13,556 nucleotides of DNA, from assembly GCA_955652845.1 (NCBI GenBank), contig CATPBY010000039.1, positions 1 through 13,556 on the forward strand, read 5' to 3'. Below, one piece after another: positions 13,502-13,556 of the stretch. Below the pieces are notes generated by a model. The model was not told where the DNA came from, did no database searches, and saw nothing but the letters and a program-made list of their open reading frames with translations. A program made the translations under genes and the position numbers. Position 1 is the first letter of the stretch, and each line of letters opens with the position of its first letter. This stretch comes from an uncultured Terriglobales bacterium. Its GTDB lineage: Bacteria; Acidobacteriota; Terriglobia; Terriglobales; Acidobacteriaceae.

Positions 13502-13556
13502 GAGAAACGCAATTCCGGAAAGTCCATGTAGCGCAATTCGTTAGACGGTGCGGGTG

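Overview
The window is a GC-rich bacterial chromosomal segment with ten well-supported protein genes, eight on the minus strand and two on the plus strand. It contains no rRNA or tRNA gene, insertion sequence or CRISPR array that I can see. The gene set (a fused AroD-AroE protein, secreted proteins with short signal peptides, an AMIN/FecR-like envelope protein, a GAF-TonB fusion, a solitary GvpL/F protein) looks most like an Acidobacteriota chromosome. That placement is inferred from gene style, not from a marker gene.

Layout, left half. A DksA/TraR-type zinc-finger regulator (85-453, minus) has a good sigma70-like promoter. Next come a secreted M28 metallopeptidase of carboxypeptidase-Q type (704-2158, minus) and a 680-base gap holding a strong minus-strand terminator, a GC-rich inverted repeat and a perfect 16-bp palindrome. 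A lone GvpL/GvpF-family gas-vesicle-type protein (2841-3587, minus) follows, then the bifunctional 3-dehydroquinate dehydratase/shikimate dehydrogenase AroDE (3883-5451, minus). A secreted protein of unknown function with an apparent internal duplication (5874-6833, plus) ends in a textbook terminator that abuts a perfect 18-bp palindrome.

Layout, right half. A gene-poor stretch (6834-7349) contains three 13-bp tandem repeats and a possible 26-residue membrane peptide. The overlapping pair pgsA and AMMECR1-family gene (8595 down to 7350, minus) follows. A GAF-TM-TonB fusion (8971-10185, plus) converges on a two-gene minus-strand operon: a PAS-like/LuxR-type regulator (11705-12238) followed after 2 bases by an AMIN + FecR-like exported protein (10227-11702). 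The last gene is a duplicated DoxX-like membrane protein (12534-13403, minus).

How the genes relate. pgsA and the AMMECR1 gene are probably translationally coupled, as are luxR and the AMIN/FecR gene. The rest look monocistronic. The most interesting cluster is 8971-12238. A cytoplasmic GAF sensor joined to a periplasmic TonB C-terminal domain sits tail-to-tail with an AMIN/FecR-like envelope protein and its LuxR-type regulator. TonB, FecR and a transcription factor are the parts of known cell-surface signalling systems, but here the domain architectures and the regulator family differ. A functional link is a hypothesis based on proximity only.
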